Both the position numbers and the translations under genes were made by a program. From Bacillota bacterium (lineage in GTDB: Bacteria > Bacillota > Clostridia > Acetivibrionales > JAEXSP01): 64,000 nt of DNA. Location of the stretch: the NCBI GenBank assembly GCA_023453795.1, contig JAEXSP010000019.1, forward strand, positions 248,001-312,000. The letters are read 5' to 3'. Shown piece after piece: positions 53,436-62,795 of the stretch (position 1 is its first letter; each line of letters opens with the position of its first letter). Under the pieces are notes generated by a model. The model was not told the origin of the DNA and ran no database searches. It was given only the letters and a program-made list of their open reading frames with translations.

Positions 53436-55460
53436 TTAGATACTCACCATCCCAACAGATTGAACCTCAACAGAAGGGTCAATTTCATTATACGATAAAA
53501 CTATAAGTCCCGGTATTACTTGTTCGGTAATTCTTTTAAAATAAAGCCTTACGACAGGAGAGGCAAGTATAATGGGCTGCTGCCCTATTTGCGTAAGTTT
53601 TTGCACCTGTCTTGAAAGATTGCTGATTATATTATTAGTCACATTCGGCTCCAGTGTAAGGTATGAACCATGCTCTGTCCTCTGTACCGAGTCCATTATC
53701 ATTTGCTCCAGCTTAGGATCCAGCGTAATGACATTTGATTTGTTCTCCCCGACAAACTTCTTTGAAATAGCTCTTCCCAAAGATTGTCTGACATATTCCG
53801 TCAACATGTCGGCATCATGCGTAATACTTGCATAATCCGCCATAGTCTCCATTATTGTTACCATGTCCCTTATTGATACGCCCTCTTTTAGAAGATTGGC
53901 TAAAACTTTCTGTATTTCGCCCACATTCATAAGCTTGGGAACCAGTTCTTCAACTATTGCGGGGTAATTCTGCTTCACATTGTCTATCAAGGTCTGAACT
54001 TCCTGTCTGCCCATCAGCTCATGTGCGTATTTCTTAATTATCTCCGTTAAATGGGTTGAAATTATTGACGGCGGGTCAACAACCGTGTATCCAAGCATTT
54101 CAGCCTTATCTCTTTGCGCTTCGCTGACCCAGATTGCAGGCAGTCCGAATGCCGGCTCTGTCGTCTTTATTCCGTCAAGCTCCTCATCTACCAAGCCCGG
54201 ACTCATTGCAAGGAAATGATCAATAAGAATTTCACCCTTTGTTATTTCTACGCCTTTTATTTTAATCATATATTCGTTAGGATTAAGCTGTATATTATCA
54301 CGGAGCCTTATTATGGGAACTATCATGCCAAGCTCCAATGCCAATTGTCTTCTTATCATTACTACCCTGTCAAGAAGGTCCCCGCCCTGGTTGACATCTG
54401 CCAAGGGTATTATTCCGTAGCCGAATTCAAGTTCAATCGGATCCACCTGAAGGAGAGACACAACGTTTTCGGGCTTCCTGATCTCCTCAACCTCGCTCTC
54501 CTGAACCTGAACCTCTTCAATTTTTTGTGCTTCCTTCTGAAGCTTCATCATTCTATAGCCTACAAATCCAAGTAAGCCTGCCATTAAAAAGAATGGTATC
54601 GGCGCAATGACTGGACCGATAACTACACAAAGCCCTGCTGCAATAAATAAAACAAAAGGATTATAGAAAAGCTGCTTCAAAAGTTCACTGTTCAGGTCTG
54701 AGTCAGCACCGGCCCTTGTTACTATAAAACCTGTAGCCATTGAGATCATTACCGCCGGAAGTAAGCTTACGAGCCCATCGCCTATTGTCAGTATGGTGTA
54801 TGTCGTTCCGGCATCTCCAAGACTCTCGCCCCTAACCACAACACCCATAATCAGTCCGCCGATAATGTTGATTATTGTAATAAGAATTGAGGCAACGGCA
54901 TCCATTTTTACGAATTTGCTGGCACCATCCATAGCTCCGTAAAAATCTGCTTCCCTTTGAACCTTTCTTCTTCTTTCCTTTGCCTCTGTTTCATTTATGA
55001 GACCGGCATTCAGGTCGGCATCAATTGCCATCTGTTTACCGGGCATAGCGTCAAGAGTAAACCTTGCAGCGACTTCTGCTACCCTTTCGGAACCTTTGGT
55101 TATAACAAGAAAGTTAACAATCATTACTATGAAGAATATGATGAACCCTACAACCAGCTGCCCGCCTCCGACAAATATACCGAACGACCTTATTACTTCA
55201 CCGGCGGAGCCTTCAGTAAGGATAAGTCTTGCAGCAGCAACATTAAGTGTGACCCGGTATACGGTAGTTATAACAAGCAGCGTCGGAAATGCGGAAAAAT
55301 CCAAAGCTGATTTAAGATAAATTGTGTTCAGTAAAATAATTGCCCCTAAAATTATGTTAACGACGATCAATACACTGAGTATTGTTTCAGGAATAGGTAT
55401 AATAAATACCAATATGCTTGCCATTACCAGAACCGGAACAGCATAATTCCCGATCTTCAT
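53436..55460 (-). CDS. flhA: Flagellar export gate protein FlhA
   Basis: A 674-residue component of the export gate. Seven or eight N-terminal transmembrane helices end near residue 310. The conserved FHIPEP region is visible: RVTLNVAAARLILTEGSAGEVIRSFG and DAMPGKQMAIDADLNAGLI. The cytosolic domain (about 330-674) binds export chaperones. GGGGG precedes the ATG. It follows flhB by 116 bases, the longest gap between fliL and the operon's middle. Confidence 0.96.
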   Translation of the reverse strand: MKIGNYAVPVLVMASILVFIIPIPETILSVLIVVNIILGAIILLNTIYLKSALDFSAFPTLLVITTVYRVTLNVAAARLILTEGSAGEVIRSFGIFVGGGQLVVGFIIFFIVMIVNFLVITKGSERVAEVAARFTLDAMPGKQMAIDADLNAGLINETEAKERRRKVQREADFYGAMDGASKFVKMDAVASILITIINIIGGLIMGVVVRGESLGDAGTTYTILTIGDGLVSLLPAVMISMATGFIVTRAGADSDLNSELLKQLFYNPFVLFIAAGLCVVIGPVIAPIPFFLMAGLLGFVGYRMMKLQKEAQKIEEVQVQESEVEEIRKPENVVSLLQVDPIELEFGYGIIPLADVNQGGDLLDRVVMIRRQLALELGMIVPIIRLRDNIQLNPNEYMIKIKGVEITKGEILIDHFLAMSPGLVDEELDGIKTTEPAFGLPAIWVSEAQRDKAEMLGYTVVDPPSIISTHLTEIIKKYAHELMGRQEVQTLIDNVKQNYPAIVEELVPKLMNVGEIQKVLANLLKEGVSIRDMVTIMETMADYASITHDADMLTEYVRQSLGRAISKKFVGENKSNVITLDPKLEQMIMDSVQRTEHGSYLTLEPNVTNNIISNLSRQVQKLTQIGQQPIILASPVVRLYFKRITEQVIPGLIVLSYNEIDPSVEVQSVGMVSI

Positions 55461-55547
55461 CAGCCTTTGACCCCCTTTGCCTTTTTTCTTTTGTGAAAAA
55501 CATTATTTATTCATTCACATTCTTAATTGTCTATAACCTGCATTTCT

Positions 55548-55568
55548 TCAACTATCAACTATCAACTA
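55548..55568. repeat. Heptamer tandem repeat between flhB and flhA
   Basis: TCAACTA is repeated three times without interruption, then partly a fourth time. It lies in the 116-bp flhB-flhA gap. The TAT-starting heptamer periodicity resembles the repeat at 3506-3529. Confidence 0.7.
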
Positions 55569-55576
55569 ACTATGTT

Positions 55577-56680
55577 CTAAGCCGTTCCTGTTTTTCCCTT
55601 CAGGTTGTATACGAATGCAAGAACTTCGGCCACTGCCTGATACAACTCAGACGGTATTGCATTTCCAATCTCGACCGTTTCGTAAAGCGTCCTTGCAAGA
55701 GGCTTATTTTCAACGATTTCTACATTATTTTCCTTTGCTATTTCCTTAATTCTCAGTGCAATGAAATCCTGTCCTTTTGCCGTAACCACCGGAGCCTTTG
55801 AAACCTGTGCGTCATACTTAACGGCAACCGCAAAGTGTGTTGGGTTAGTGATTATTACATCAGCTTTAGGGATTTCGTGAAGCATTCTTCTCATTGATAT
55901 CTGTCTTTGCTTCTGCTTTATCTTTGCCTTAATTTCCGGGTTACCTTCTGTTTGCTTGAATTCTTCCTTAACCTCCTGTTTGGACATTCTCAGATTTTTT
56001 TCATGCTCCCACCAGTTATATGCATAATCCATTATCGAAAGTATGAACAGCGCTATACATATCCTTATTGCAATGTTGACTGCTGTCGTTCCAATAAATA
56101 CCGCCGTACTCAATACATCCATGCTCATCATGTTAAGAATGTTGTTGGTTTGGCCCTTCAGGTAGGAATATGCTATAAAGCCTACTACAGCGACCTTGAA
56201 TATTGATTTCAGCAGCTCCACAACGGAATGCATAGAGAATACCCTTTTTATTCCGCTTGCCGGATTAATTCTGTTAAATTTGAACCCCAGCGTCTCTACG
56301 GTAAACAAAAATCCTACCTGAGCATAGTTCGCAATGAGGCCGGTTAGAGTCGATATCGCCAAAATGGGGCCTACGGTTTTCAACAGTACTACCATAGAAT
56401 CATAAAACAATTTATAAAGAACGTTAATGGTAAATAAATCTTCCATTTGGGGATACTCAGTCAAAACCCTTCTTGTAAAAACAACTATTTGCTCATATAT
56501 ATATTTTCCAAAGAACCTTAAACCGATAAAAGTAAGGACAACTACAAGAGTGGAAGTAAGCTCCTTGCTTTGCAGCACCTGCCCCTTTTTTCTCGCTTCC
56601 TGCCTCTTTTTGGGGGTTGCCTTTTCAGTTTTGTCATCACTCTGTGCAAAAAGCTGCAGGTCAAGCCTGTATTTAACCAT
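55577..56680 (-). CDS. flhB: Flagellar export switch protein FlhB
   Basis: A 367-residue export-gate protein with four N-terminal transmembrane helices and a cytosolic domain with the autocleavage site NPTH (ITNPTHFAVAVKYD). Autocleavage after Asn switches substrate specificity from hook to filament (family knowledge). An N-terminal SDDKTEKATPKKRQEARKKG segment is typical. The start overlaps the fliR stop (TAATG). Confidence 0.96.
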   Translation of the reverse strand: MVKYRLDLQLFAQSDDKTEKATPKKRQEARKKGQVLQSKELTSTLVVVLTFIGLRFFGKYIYEQIVVFTRRVLTEYPQMEDLFTINVLYKLFYDSMVVLLKTVGPILAISTLTGLIANYAQVGFLFTVETLGFKFNRINPASGIKRVFSMHSVVELLKSIFKVAVVGFIAYSYLKGQTNNILNMMSMDVLSTAVFIGTTAVNIAIRICIALFILSIMDYAYNWWEHEKNLRMSKQEVKEEFKQTEGNPEIKAKIKQKQRQISMRRMLHEIPKADVIITNPTHFAVAVKYDAQVSKAPVVTAKGQDFIALRIKEIAKENNVEIVENKPLARTLYETVEIGNAIPSELYQAVAEVLAFVYNLKGKTGTA

Positions 56681-57480
56681 TATTTCGGCCTCATATGGTT
56701 CAAAAAGTTTATCGTTTGGTTGTTTGAGTCCCCTATAAGAATATTAATAACCATGTTGAACATTTCAATAGTTAAAAACATAATAAGCAGTCCGACAAAT
56801 AACTTCAAGGTAATGCCAACCGCAAATATATTCAACTGCGGCACTGTTCTTGATAAAACGCCAAGAGCTATATCTGCTATCAGCATAGCCGCAATTACCG
56901 GTGCTGCTATTTTAAAGCCTATAACAAGGGTATTTCCGGATATATTAAGTATGTCTCCAAGAAGATCCTTTCCAAATACCGCCTTGCCGAGAGGTACTAT
57001 TTCATAGCTTCTGAATAAAGCCTTAATAAGGTCATGATGCCCGTTTGAAATCAGGAAAATCAACATACTAATTATAAAATAAAGGTTTGAGGTGACCGGC
57101 ACCTGTATGTTGCTTACCGGATCCAAAACACTAACCATGCCGAACCCTATCTGCATATCAATAAGCTGGCCTGCCATATATATTGCCGTGAAAACGAGGT
57201 ATGAAATATAACCCAGCACAATGCCGACAATCGCTTCCTTGGCTATTAAACCTGCAAATGCAAGCAAATTTGAGTCATAAACAGGTTTTTGCAGTGTTAT
57301 CGTATTTACAAGTATTAAGGCCATCATAAAGGATAGACCGATTTTTAAATATGCAGGGATATTCCTTCTTCCGAAAATAGGCGCTACCAGAAACAAACCT
57401 GCCATACGTACAAATATCAGTAAAAACGAATCAAATCCGTTTGTAATTGCCCCAAGAGGTAATTCCAAAAAATCACCCAC
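56680..57480 (-). CDS. fliR: Flagellar export protein FliR
   Basis: A 266-residue gate component with about six transmembrane helices, opening GAITNGFDSFLLIFVRMAGLFLVAPIFGRRN. Length and order (fliQ-fliR-flhB) are standard. Its stop codon shares a base with the flhB start. FliR forms the FliPQR export channel. Confidence 0.95.
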   Translation of the reverse strand: MGDFLELPLGAITNGFDSFLLIFVRMAGLFLVAPIFGRRNIPAYLKIGLSFMMALILVNTITLQKPVYDSNLLAFAGLIAKEAIVGIVLGYISYLVFTAIYMAGQLIDMQIGFGMVSVLDPVSNIQVPVTSNLYFIISMLIFLISNGHHDLIKALFRSYEIVPLGKAVFGKDLLGDILNISGNTLVIGFKIAAPVIAAMLIADIALGVLSRTVPQLNIFAVGITLKLFVGLLIMFLTIEMFNMVINILIGDSNNQTINFLNHMRPK

Positions 57481-57484
57481 TCAT

Positions 57485-57754
57485 CTACCTAATGTATTGG
57501 TTCATATTGTTAAAAAGCCCCTGCGTGAATTCTATCAAAACTTTAAGCATCCAGGAGCCGAACAAAGCAATACTGAATACTACAGCCAATATTTTTGGAA
57601 CAAATGTCAAGGTCTGCTCCTGAATTTGGGTGGTAGCCTGGAAAATACTTATTGCCAGCCCGACGATAAGGCTTAATCCAAGCATTGGTGCAGATACCAG
57701 TATAACAACCTGTAAAGCACTTCGAGCTATATCTATTACTGTTCCCTGATCCAC
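57485..57754 (-). CDS. fliQ: Flagellar export protein FliQ
   Basis: An 89-residue two-helix protein. ALQVVILVSAPMLGLSLIVGLAISIFQATTQIQEQTLTFVPKI is the family core. It packs around FliP and FliR in the export channel. It lies four bases upstream of fliR and 43 bases after fliP. Confidence 0.95.
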   Translation of the reverse strand: MDQGTVIDIARSALQVVILVSAPMLGLSLIVGLAISIFQATTQIQEQTLTFVPKILAVVFSIALFGSWMLKVLIEFTQGLFNNMNQYIR

Positions 57755-57797
57755 CTAAACACCCCCAACTACAGAATACACTTAAGGTACAACCTTT

Positions 57798-58577
57798 CTA
57801 AGTGATGAAGCTTTTTACCAGCGTTTGTGCCACCAGATTCCAACCTCCGACCATTATAAACAGTAATATCTTGAAAGGAAGCGATATCAATGATGGCGGC
57901 AGCATCATCATTCCCATTGACATAAGAGTGCTGGAAACAACCATATCAATTATCAAAAATGGTATGAATATCAAAAACCCCATTTTAAAAGCTATCGTTA
58001 GTTCGTTTATCATAAAAGCCGGTATAACAACGGTCATCGGTAAATCTTTAGGATTGATTCCCTTTTCAGGGATCTTTATTTTTGCCAGTCTGGTAAAAAG
58101 CTCAAGATCCTTGGTATTTTTCCCAAATTGCTTAAGCATGAAGCCCTTCATTATGCCTGATGCATTATCCAATGCCTGCTGCTGCGTTATCTGTCCTTTT
58201 GAGAAGGGCTGGTACGCATCGCTGTTAAGCTTGGTAATCGTAGGTGTCATAATAAACAAGGATAAAAACAAAGCTAGCCCAATCAATACTTGATTCGGCG
58301 GCATCTGTTGGGTTCCCAAAGCATTTCTTAGAAATGACAGTACAATGATTATCCTCGTAAATGAGGTCATCATAATCAAAATAGACGGGGCAAGTGATAG
58401 TATCGTCAGCATTAACAATATTTGAACACTTGCAGAAACATCCTTTGGTGAGCTGGCAGTATCAACATTGATTCCGATTTTAGGAAATGCTACAGTGTCT
58501 GCATTTGCATTTATAGCGAATACAATGATTATTGATACTACAATTGCAATCTGAAGGTATACCCTTCTATTTTTCAT
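57798..58577 (-). CDS. fliP: Flagellar export protein FliP
   Basis: A 259-residue protein with a signal-like first helix and four further transmembrane helices. The FliP core is evident: SFTRIIIVLSFLRNALGTQQMPPNQVLIGLALFLSLFIMTP. Several ATGs precede 58577; I choose 58577 because GAGG lies 12 bases upstream and the first helix then begins cleanly. The gene overlaps fliO by 11 bases. Confidence 0.88.
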   Translation of the reverse strand: MKNRRVYLQIAIVVSIIIVFAINANADTVAFPKIGINVDTASSPKDVSASVQILLMLTILSLAPSILIMMTSFTRIIIVLSFLRNALGTQQMPPNQVLIGLALFLSLFIMTPTITKLNSDAYQPFSKGQITQQQALDNASGIMKGFMLKQFGKNTKDLELFTRLAKIKIPEKGINPKDLPMTVVIPAFMINELTIAFKMGFLIFIPFLIIDMVVSSTLMSMGMMMLPPSLISLPFKILLFIMVGGWNLVAQTLVKSFIT

Positions 58578-59073
58578 ACGTATCAACATCCTCATCATTT
58601 TTGCTTTTGTAATTGACCCTGGAATTTATGGTTCTCAATCTATTTAAGTTCTCTTTTAATGCCGCTCTTTCATCTGCATTATCAAAACCTTCCGATTTCT
58701 CCCTTTCGGGACTGTTTTTCCTGGGTTTTGTACCTGACCGGTTTTTATACATTTGAATGTACTTATCGAATAAATTCTTGAAGTCAAAAGGACTGTTGCT
58801 TTCTACAGCCTTTTGCTCTTCATAGCTCTCAATGTTTATCGTAGTCAAATATTCTATGTTTTTACCTGACGTAGCTATTAATACAAATTGATCCTCAACC
58901 TTAACAAGATGTAAATTCTTATCCAAGCCTAAACTAACTGATTCTACTATTTTAATATAGTTTCCTTTCATGGCCTTCCTGGTTCTACCGCCATAATATC
59001 TTGTCGTTACATAGGACAAGAATATGATGGCTGCCAATACCATCAGAACACCTAAAAACTGTAGCACGAACAT
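58567..59073 (-). CDS. fliO: Flagellar biosynthesis protein FliO/FliZ
   Basis: A 168-residue protein with one N-terminal helix (about 3-24), followed by a short beta domain (IKIVESVSLGLDKNLHLVKVEDQFVLIATSGKNIEYL) that is typical of FliO. The rest is charged and disordered. FliO aids FliP assembly. A GGGG site precedes the ATG. It lies between cheY and fliP, as in B. subtilis. Confidence 0.88.
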   Translation of the reverse strand: MFVLQFLGVLMVLAAIIFLSYVTTRYYGGRTRKAMKGNYIKIVESVSLGLDKNLHLVKVEDQFVLIATSGKNIEYLTTINIESYEEQKAVESNSPFDFKNLFDKYIQMYKNRSGTKPRKNSPEREKSEGFDNADERAALKENLNRLRTINSRVNYKSKNDEDVDTYEK

Positions 59074-59116
59074 TTTTAAAAACCCCGATTCATAATGAAT
59101 TTGGTTTTATATTAAC

Positions 59117-59479
59117 TTATCCGATGACTTTTTTAACTGCTTCTATAACTCTCTCTGCTTGGAACGGCTTTACAATAAAATCACGTGCTCCGGCTTGTAT
59201 GGATTCGATAACCATTGCCTGCTGACCCATTGCCGAACACATTATTATTTTGGCGTCTCCATTTACTTTTTTGATCTCTTTAACTGCTTGAATTCCATCT
59301 ACTTCAGGCATGGTAATATCCATGATCACAAGATCGGGAATCAATTCCTTGTATTTTTCTATAGCTCTGGCGCCGTTTTCAGCTTCTCCTGCAACCTCAT
59401 AGCCATTCTTGCTGAGAATATCCTTTATCATCATTCTCATAAAAGCAGCATCGTCAACAATAAGAATCTTCTTTCCCAT
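59117..59479 (-). CDS. cheY: Chemotaxis response regulator CheY
   Basis: A 120-residue stand-alone receiver. Acid pocket Asp9/Asp10, phosphoacceptor Asp54 (VIMDITMPEVDG), Thr/Ser at 82-ish (CSAMGQ) and Lys104 (VKPFQAERV) are all present. It binds the FliM/FliY switch, both encoded upstream. It is located between fliY and fliO, the Bacillus/Clostridium arrangement. Confidence 0.95.
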   Translation of the reverse strand: MGKKILIVDDAAFMRMMIKDILSKNGYEVAGEAENGARAIEKYKELIPDLVIMDITMPEVDGIQAVKEIKKVNGDAKIIMCSAMGQQAMVIESIQAGARDFIVKPFQAERVIEAVKKVIG

Positions 59480-59586
59480 CAGTTATCTCTCCTTAATTTA
59501 AGTTAGTTTAGTATTGCTGTATCCTATTTTATTACTTTAGGTGACTACTCCCAAAGTAACCTCTGACTTTTTTTCTTTATGTATTA

Positions 59587-60822
59587 CTATAATCTTTTTG
59601 ACGGGTGTATAATATCGGTAATTCTAACTCCAAAGCTTTCATCAATTACTACAACTTCGCCCTTGGCAATAACTTTGCCATTGACCAGAATATCTACAGG
59701 CTCGCCTGCAAGCTTGTCAAGTTCGATTATTGACCCGGGACCGAATTCAAGTATGTCCCTTATCATCTTATTTGTTCTTCCAAGCTCAACAGTTACCTGG
59801 AGCGGAACATCCATGATCAAGCCTATGTTCTTCTTTTCAAGAGATATCCTGCCCTCATCAAAAGATTGGAACTGCACGGGCTGAACATTCACATTGCCCC
59901 TGTTTCTGGGCATTTCATTATACATGGGCCCCTGATCATACTGGCCTCCGAACCCTTGCTGATACTGGCCTTGCCCATACTGAGGCTGTTCCTGATAGTA
60001 TCCCTGCTGCGGAGGCATTTGCTGAGGCGGCTGGCCATACGCACTTTGAGGCGCCTGCTGCATCTGTTGAGGCGGCTGTGGAGCGGCCGGCTTCTGCTGG
60101 GATGCCTGAGAACTCATTTCTACATTCAGCAAATTGTCTACAAGATTCTTAGCGAAATTAATCGGTATAAGCTGCATTATTTCACTGTCTATCAAGTTTC
60201 CGATTTCCATTTTAAATGCTATCTTAACTACTTTCTGCGACTTTTCGAATTCACCATAAGTGTCCGACTGGTCAAAATGCATTACAAAAGCTTTTGGCGG
60301 AGATATGTCAATCCTTTTGTCAAACATAGACGACATTGAGGTTGCAGACGATCCCACCATCTGATTCATTGCTTCGCTTATTGCACTAAGATGCAGATCT
60401 GTTAAATCTCCGCCGGAACTATTGCCTTCCCCGCCCATCATAAGATCTGTTATGATCTTTACGTCATTTTCCTTTAAAATCAAAAGATTGCTTCCGACCA
60501 GACCATGTGTATATTCTACTTTGACGGCAACATATGGCGAACCGTACTCATTTGAAAGCTGTTCCCATGTCAATACACTTACTGTAGGAGTAGTTATCAA
60601 TACCTTCTGCCCAAGTAGTGTAAATAAAGTAGTAGCAGATGTTCCCATGCTTATGTTACCGATTTCGCCCAAAGCATCAACTTCTTGAGAGGACAAATTC
60701 TGGTCGGGGTCATAATCATCAGTGCTTTTAATTTCCAGATCATTAGAGGCGCTCTCTCCCGAGCCTGTGGATCCTCCATTCAATAAAGCATCAATTTCCG
60801 CTTGAGATAACATGTCTCCCAT
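59587..60822 (-). CDS. fliY: Switch phosphatase FliY (CheC-like plus FliN domains)
   Basis: A 411-residue fusion. The N-terminal EIDALLNGG motif can bind CheY-P. A CheC-like middle (VDALGEIGNISMGTSATTLF and LSAISEAMNQMVGSSATSM) provides two phosphatase sites. A Gln/Pro/Gly/Tyr-rich linker of about 75 residues (roughly 235-310) follows. The C-terminal FliN domain has VPLQVTVELGRTNKMIRDILEFGPGSIIELDKLAGEPVDILVNGKVIAKGEVVVID-type fold, here described rather than quoted fully. It replaces FliN in Gram-positive motors. Confidence 0.95.
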   Translation of the reverse strand: MGDMLSQAEIDALLNGGSTGSGESASNDLEIKSTDDYDPDQNLSSQEVDALGEIGNISMGTSATTLFTLLGQKVLITTPTVSVLTWEQLSNEYGSPYVAVKVEYTHGLVGSNLLILKENDVKIITDLMMGGEGNSSGGDLTDLHLSAISEAMNQMVGSSATSMSSMFDKRIDISPPKAFVMHFDQSDTYGEFEKSQKVVKIAFKMEIGNLIDSEIMQLIPINFAKNLVDNLLNVEMSSQASQQKPAAPQPPQQMQQAPQSAYGQPPQQMPPQQGYYQEQPQYGQGQYQQGFGGQYDQGPMYNEMPRNRGNVNVQPVQFQSFDEGRISLEKKNIGLIMDVPLQVTVELGRTNKMIRDILEFGPGSIIELDKLAGEPVDILVNGKVIAKGEVVVIDESFGVRITDIIHPSKRL

Positions 60823-60825
60823 ACT

Positions 60826-61812
60826 TTAGTCATCCTCCCTTCTTACGACTTCCGTAATCTTAATGGATACTTTGTTTTTTCGCACACCAGGCTTGGCATA
60901 AAACTTTGTCAAATCTCCCACTAAGACTTCAAGGTCGCCGTTCACTACAGAATCCAGCTGCAGGACATCTCCCTTCTGGATTTCAATGATTTCGTTCACA
61001 TTGATGCTTGTCCTTCCAAGTATCGCTCTGACCGGAACCGGTGTATACTCTATTTTCTTTTCGATAGTTTCCTTTGTCTCTCTGGAAATTTCCTTTTCAA
61101 CAGTCGAGAACCAGAATTTAGTACTTAGTTTGGATACAACAGGCTCGACTACCATATGTGGAATGCATATATTGATCATTCCTTCGACATCTCCTATTCT
61201 TGCACTTAATGTTACCAGTGCAACTATTTCATTAGGAGAAATTATCTGTGCAAACTGTGCATTTGTTTCAATCTTTTCAAGCCTCGGACGAATCGCAATG
61301 ACGTTTTCCCAAGGCTCCCTCATTAAATTGAGTATCTGAATGATTATTCTTTCAATTATTGCAAGCTCAATTTCCGTAAAACCCCTCATACGCTCCATGG
61401 CGGAGCCTTTTCCCCCAAGAATCCTGTCTACCAAAGCGTATGCTATATGAGGAGCCATTTCCAGGATTATCGACCCCGTCAGCGGAGTGAAATCAACAAC
61501 TGCAAGTATTACAGGATTTGAGATTGAGTTATTGAATTCGTAGTATGACAATGGTTCTACCGATATAACCTCAACCTGCACAAGAGTTCTGAGATACCCT
61601 GATAAAAAGTTTGTTACAAGCCTTGCATAGGTATCGTTAATTATATGCAGAGTTTTTATGTGATCTTTCGCAAACTTGTTGGGTTTGCGGAAATCATGGT
61701 TTTTTATCTTCTTTTCCTGCGTGGTGGTTTGCATCTGCTGGACGTCAAGCTCACCGGTATTCAGGGCCTTAAGCAGTTCATCTATTTCATTTTGCGATAG
61801 AATGTCGCCCAC
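60826..61812 (-). CDS. fliM: Motor switch protein FliM, GTG start
   Basis: A 328-residue switch protein. The N-terminal LSQNEIDELLKAL is the CheY-P binding motif. The middle domain (HIINDTYARLVTNFLSGYLRTLVQVEV and GGKGSAMERMRGFTEIELAI) and the C-terminal SpoA-like FliN fold follow. The start is a GTG at 61812 preceded by GGGGGTGG. It lies 3 bases before fliY and 12 bases after fliL. Confidence 0.95.
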   Translation of the reverse strand: MGDILSQNEIDELLKALNTGELDVQQMQTTTQEKKIKNHDFRKPNKFAKDHIKTLHIINDTYARLVTNFLSGYLRTLVQVEVISVEPLSYYEFNNSISNPVILAVVDFTPLTGSIILEMAPHIAYALVDRILGGKGSAMERMRGFTEIELAIIERIIIQILNLMREPWENVIAIRPRLEKIETNAQFAQIISPNEIVALVTLSARIGDVEGMINICIPHMVVEPVVSKLSTKFWFSTVEKEISRETKETIEKKIEYTPVPVRAILGRTSINVNEIIEIQKGDVLQLDSVVNGDLEVLVGDLTKFYAKPGVRKNKVSIKITEVVRREDD

Positions 61813-61824
61813 TTATACCACCCC

Positions 61825-62355
61825 CTACTGACAGAACCATTCTTCAAATATTACTTCATAGACAATCGGAGCTTTAGTGTATTCGTTTTCCAAAAGCAAT
61901 TCATTTATATTTTTTTTCAATATCTCAGCAGATTCGGCTTTTACTTTATCATCTCTTGCTTCGTCCAGCGGCATCTTCATGAAATATGTACCGATCATGC
62001 TCTTGATCTCACTGCTGTATGCTTCAAGCTTTTCAGTCGTGTTCTTAATTCCTTTGACCTTTTTCATATATTTCAGCTTGATCATTACTTTTATTACAGG
62101 TATTGAATTGGTATTCTCTTTTTTCAGATTGAAGATTTTTGCTTCACCTTCAGCTTCTGTGCCAAAAACGTATTTTGACAACAGGTCGGTTTCTTTCGGG
62201 ATCTCCTTGACTGTTTGCGTAGTTGGTGATGCTGGAGAGGCTTTTGACCCGCCGCCGCCGAAAAAGACATAACCGGCAAGAATACAGACGGTCAATGAAA
62301 GAAATGCAAGTATAACTATCAGGACTATATTGAATAGACTTCCTTTCCCTTCCAA
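61825..62355 (-). CDS. fliL: Flagellar basal body protein FliL, TTG start
   Basis: A 176-residue single-pass membrane protein. One helix (about 8-30) is followed by the FliL extracytoplasmic domain ending in IVYEVIFEEWFCQ. Start is TTG at 62355 with GGGGG eight bases upstream. FliL stabilises stator function around the motor. It is the first gene after the promoter at 62488-62517. Confidence 0.88.
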   Translation of the reverse strand: MEGKGSLFNIVLIVILAFLSLTVCILAGYVFFGGGGSKASPASPTTQTVKEIPKETDLLSKYVFGTEAEGEAKIFNLKKENTNSIPVIKVMIKLKYMKKVKGIKNTTEKLEAYSSEIKSMIGTYFMKMPLDEARDDKVKAESAEILKKNINELLLENEYTKAPIVYEVIFEEWFCQ

Positions 62356-62469
62356 AATTATGCCCCCTTTATCTTTTGAGTAAATGTAAATAAAAATTAT
62401 ATCTTAAAGAGCACCTTATTTATATAAATAAGTGTTTATAAATTTCTATCTATAAAGCCGTTGTCGAAA

Positions 62470-62526
62470 AACAAAGTATTTCTTACTATTCTATCACTAC
62501 ATGCTGCTTTAGTTCAATACTTTGTT
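62470..62526. repeat. 11-bp inverted repeat enclosing the fliL promoter
   Basis: AACAAAGTATT (62470-62480) and AATACTTTGTT (62516-62526) are perfect inverted arms separated by 35 bases. The -10 box lies between them and the right arm overlaps the -35 box by two bases. The spacing is too long for a single compact dyad, but a dimer or tetramer could bridge both arms, or a transcript hairpin is excluded by the start site. It is the largest perfect inverted repeat in the 440-bp gap. Confidence 0.7.
62488..62517 (-). promoter_or_regulatory. Promoter of the fliL-led fla/che operon
   Basis: On the minus strand TTGAAC and TAGAAT are 18 bases apart, and the -10 box is preceded by TGA (extended -10). 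The fliL start is 133 bases downstream. The boxes fit sigma-A; I saw no SigD-type TAAA-N15-GCCGATAT pair here. The rest of 62356-62744 holds no gene that I can support. Confidence 0.6.
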
Positions 62527-62744
62527 GATTGCAGCCGGTTTTTTTCCCGTTTTTTAACAATTTTATATTATGCTTCTTAACTAAAAGACATAAAACGACC
62601 CTTATAACTATTTAATCTAATAATAATATTTTTAATTCAAAAACTCAATAGCAATTTTTCGGCATGAAAAGGGTGTATAATTTTCCCAATAAAATTATTA
62701 TTACTGTTTAAAGCAGGGAAACAGCTTTTCTAATTATAAAATAA

Positions 62745-62789
62745 GCCGCAGGCTGCTTTTGAACTTAATGATATCGGCAAGCCTACGGC
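62745..62789 (-). terminator. Intrinsic terminator after flgE
   Basis: GCCGTAGGCT and AGCCTGCGGC pair on the minus strand with one wobble, followed by TTATTTTATAATT. It lies seven bases beyond the flgE stop. The T-rich tail is imperfect. Confidence 0.6.
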
Positions 62790-62795
62790 ATTAAA

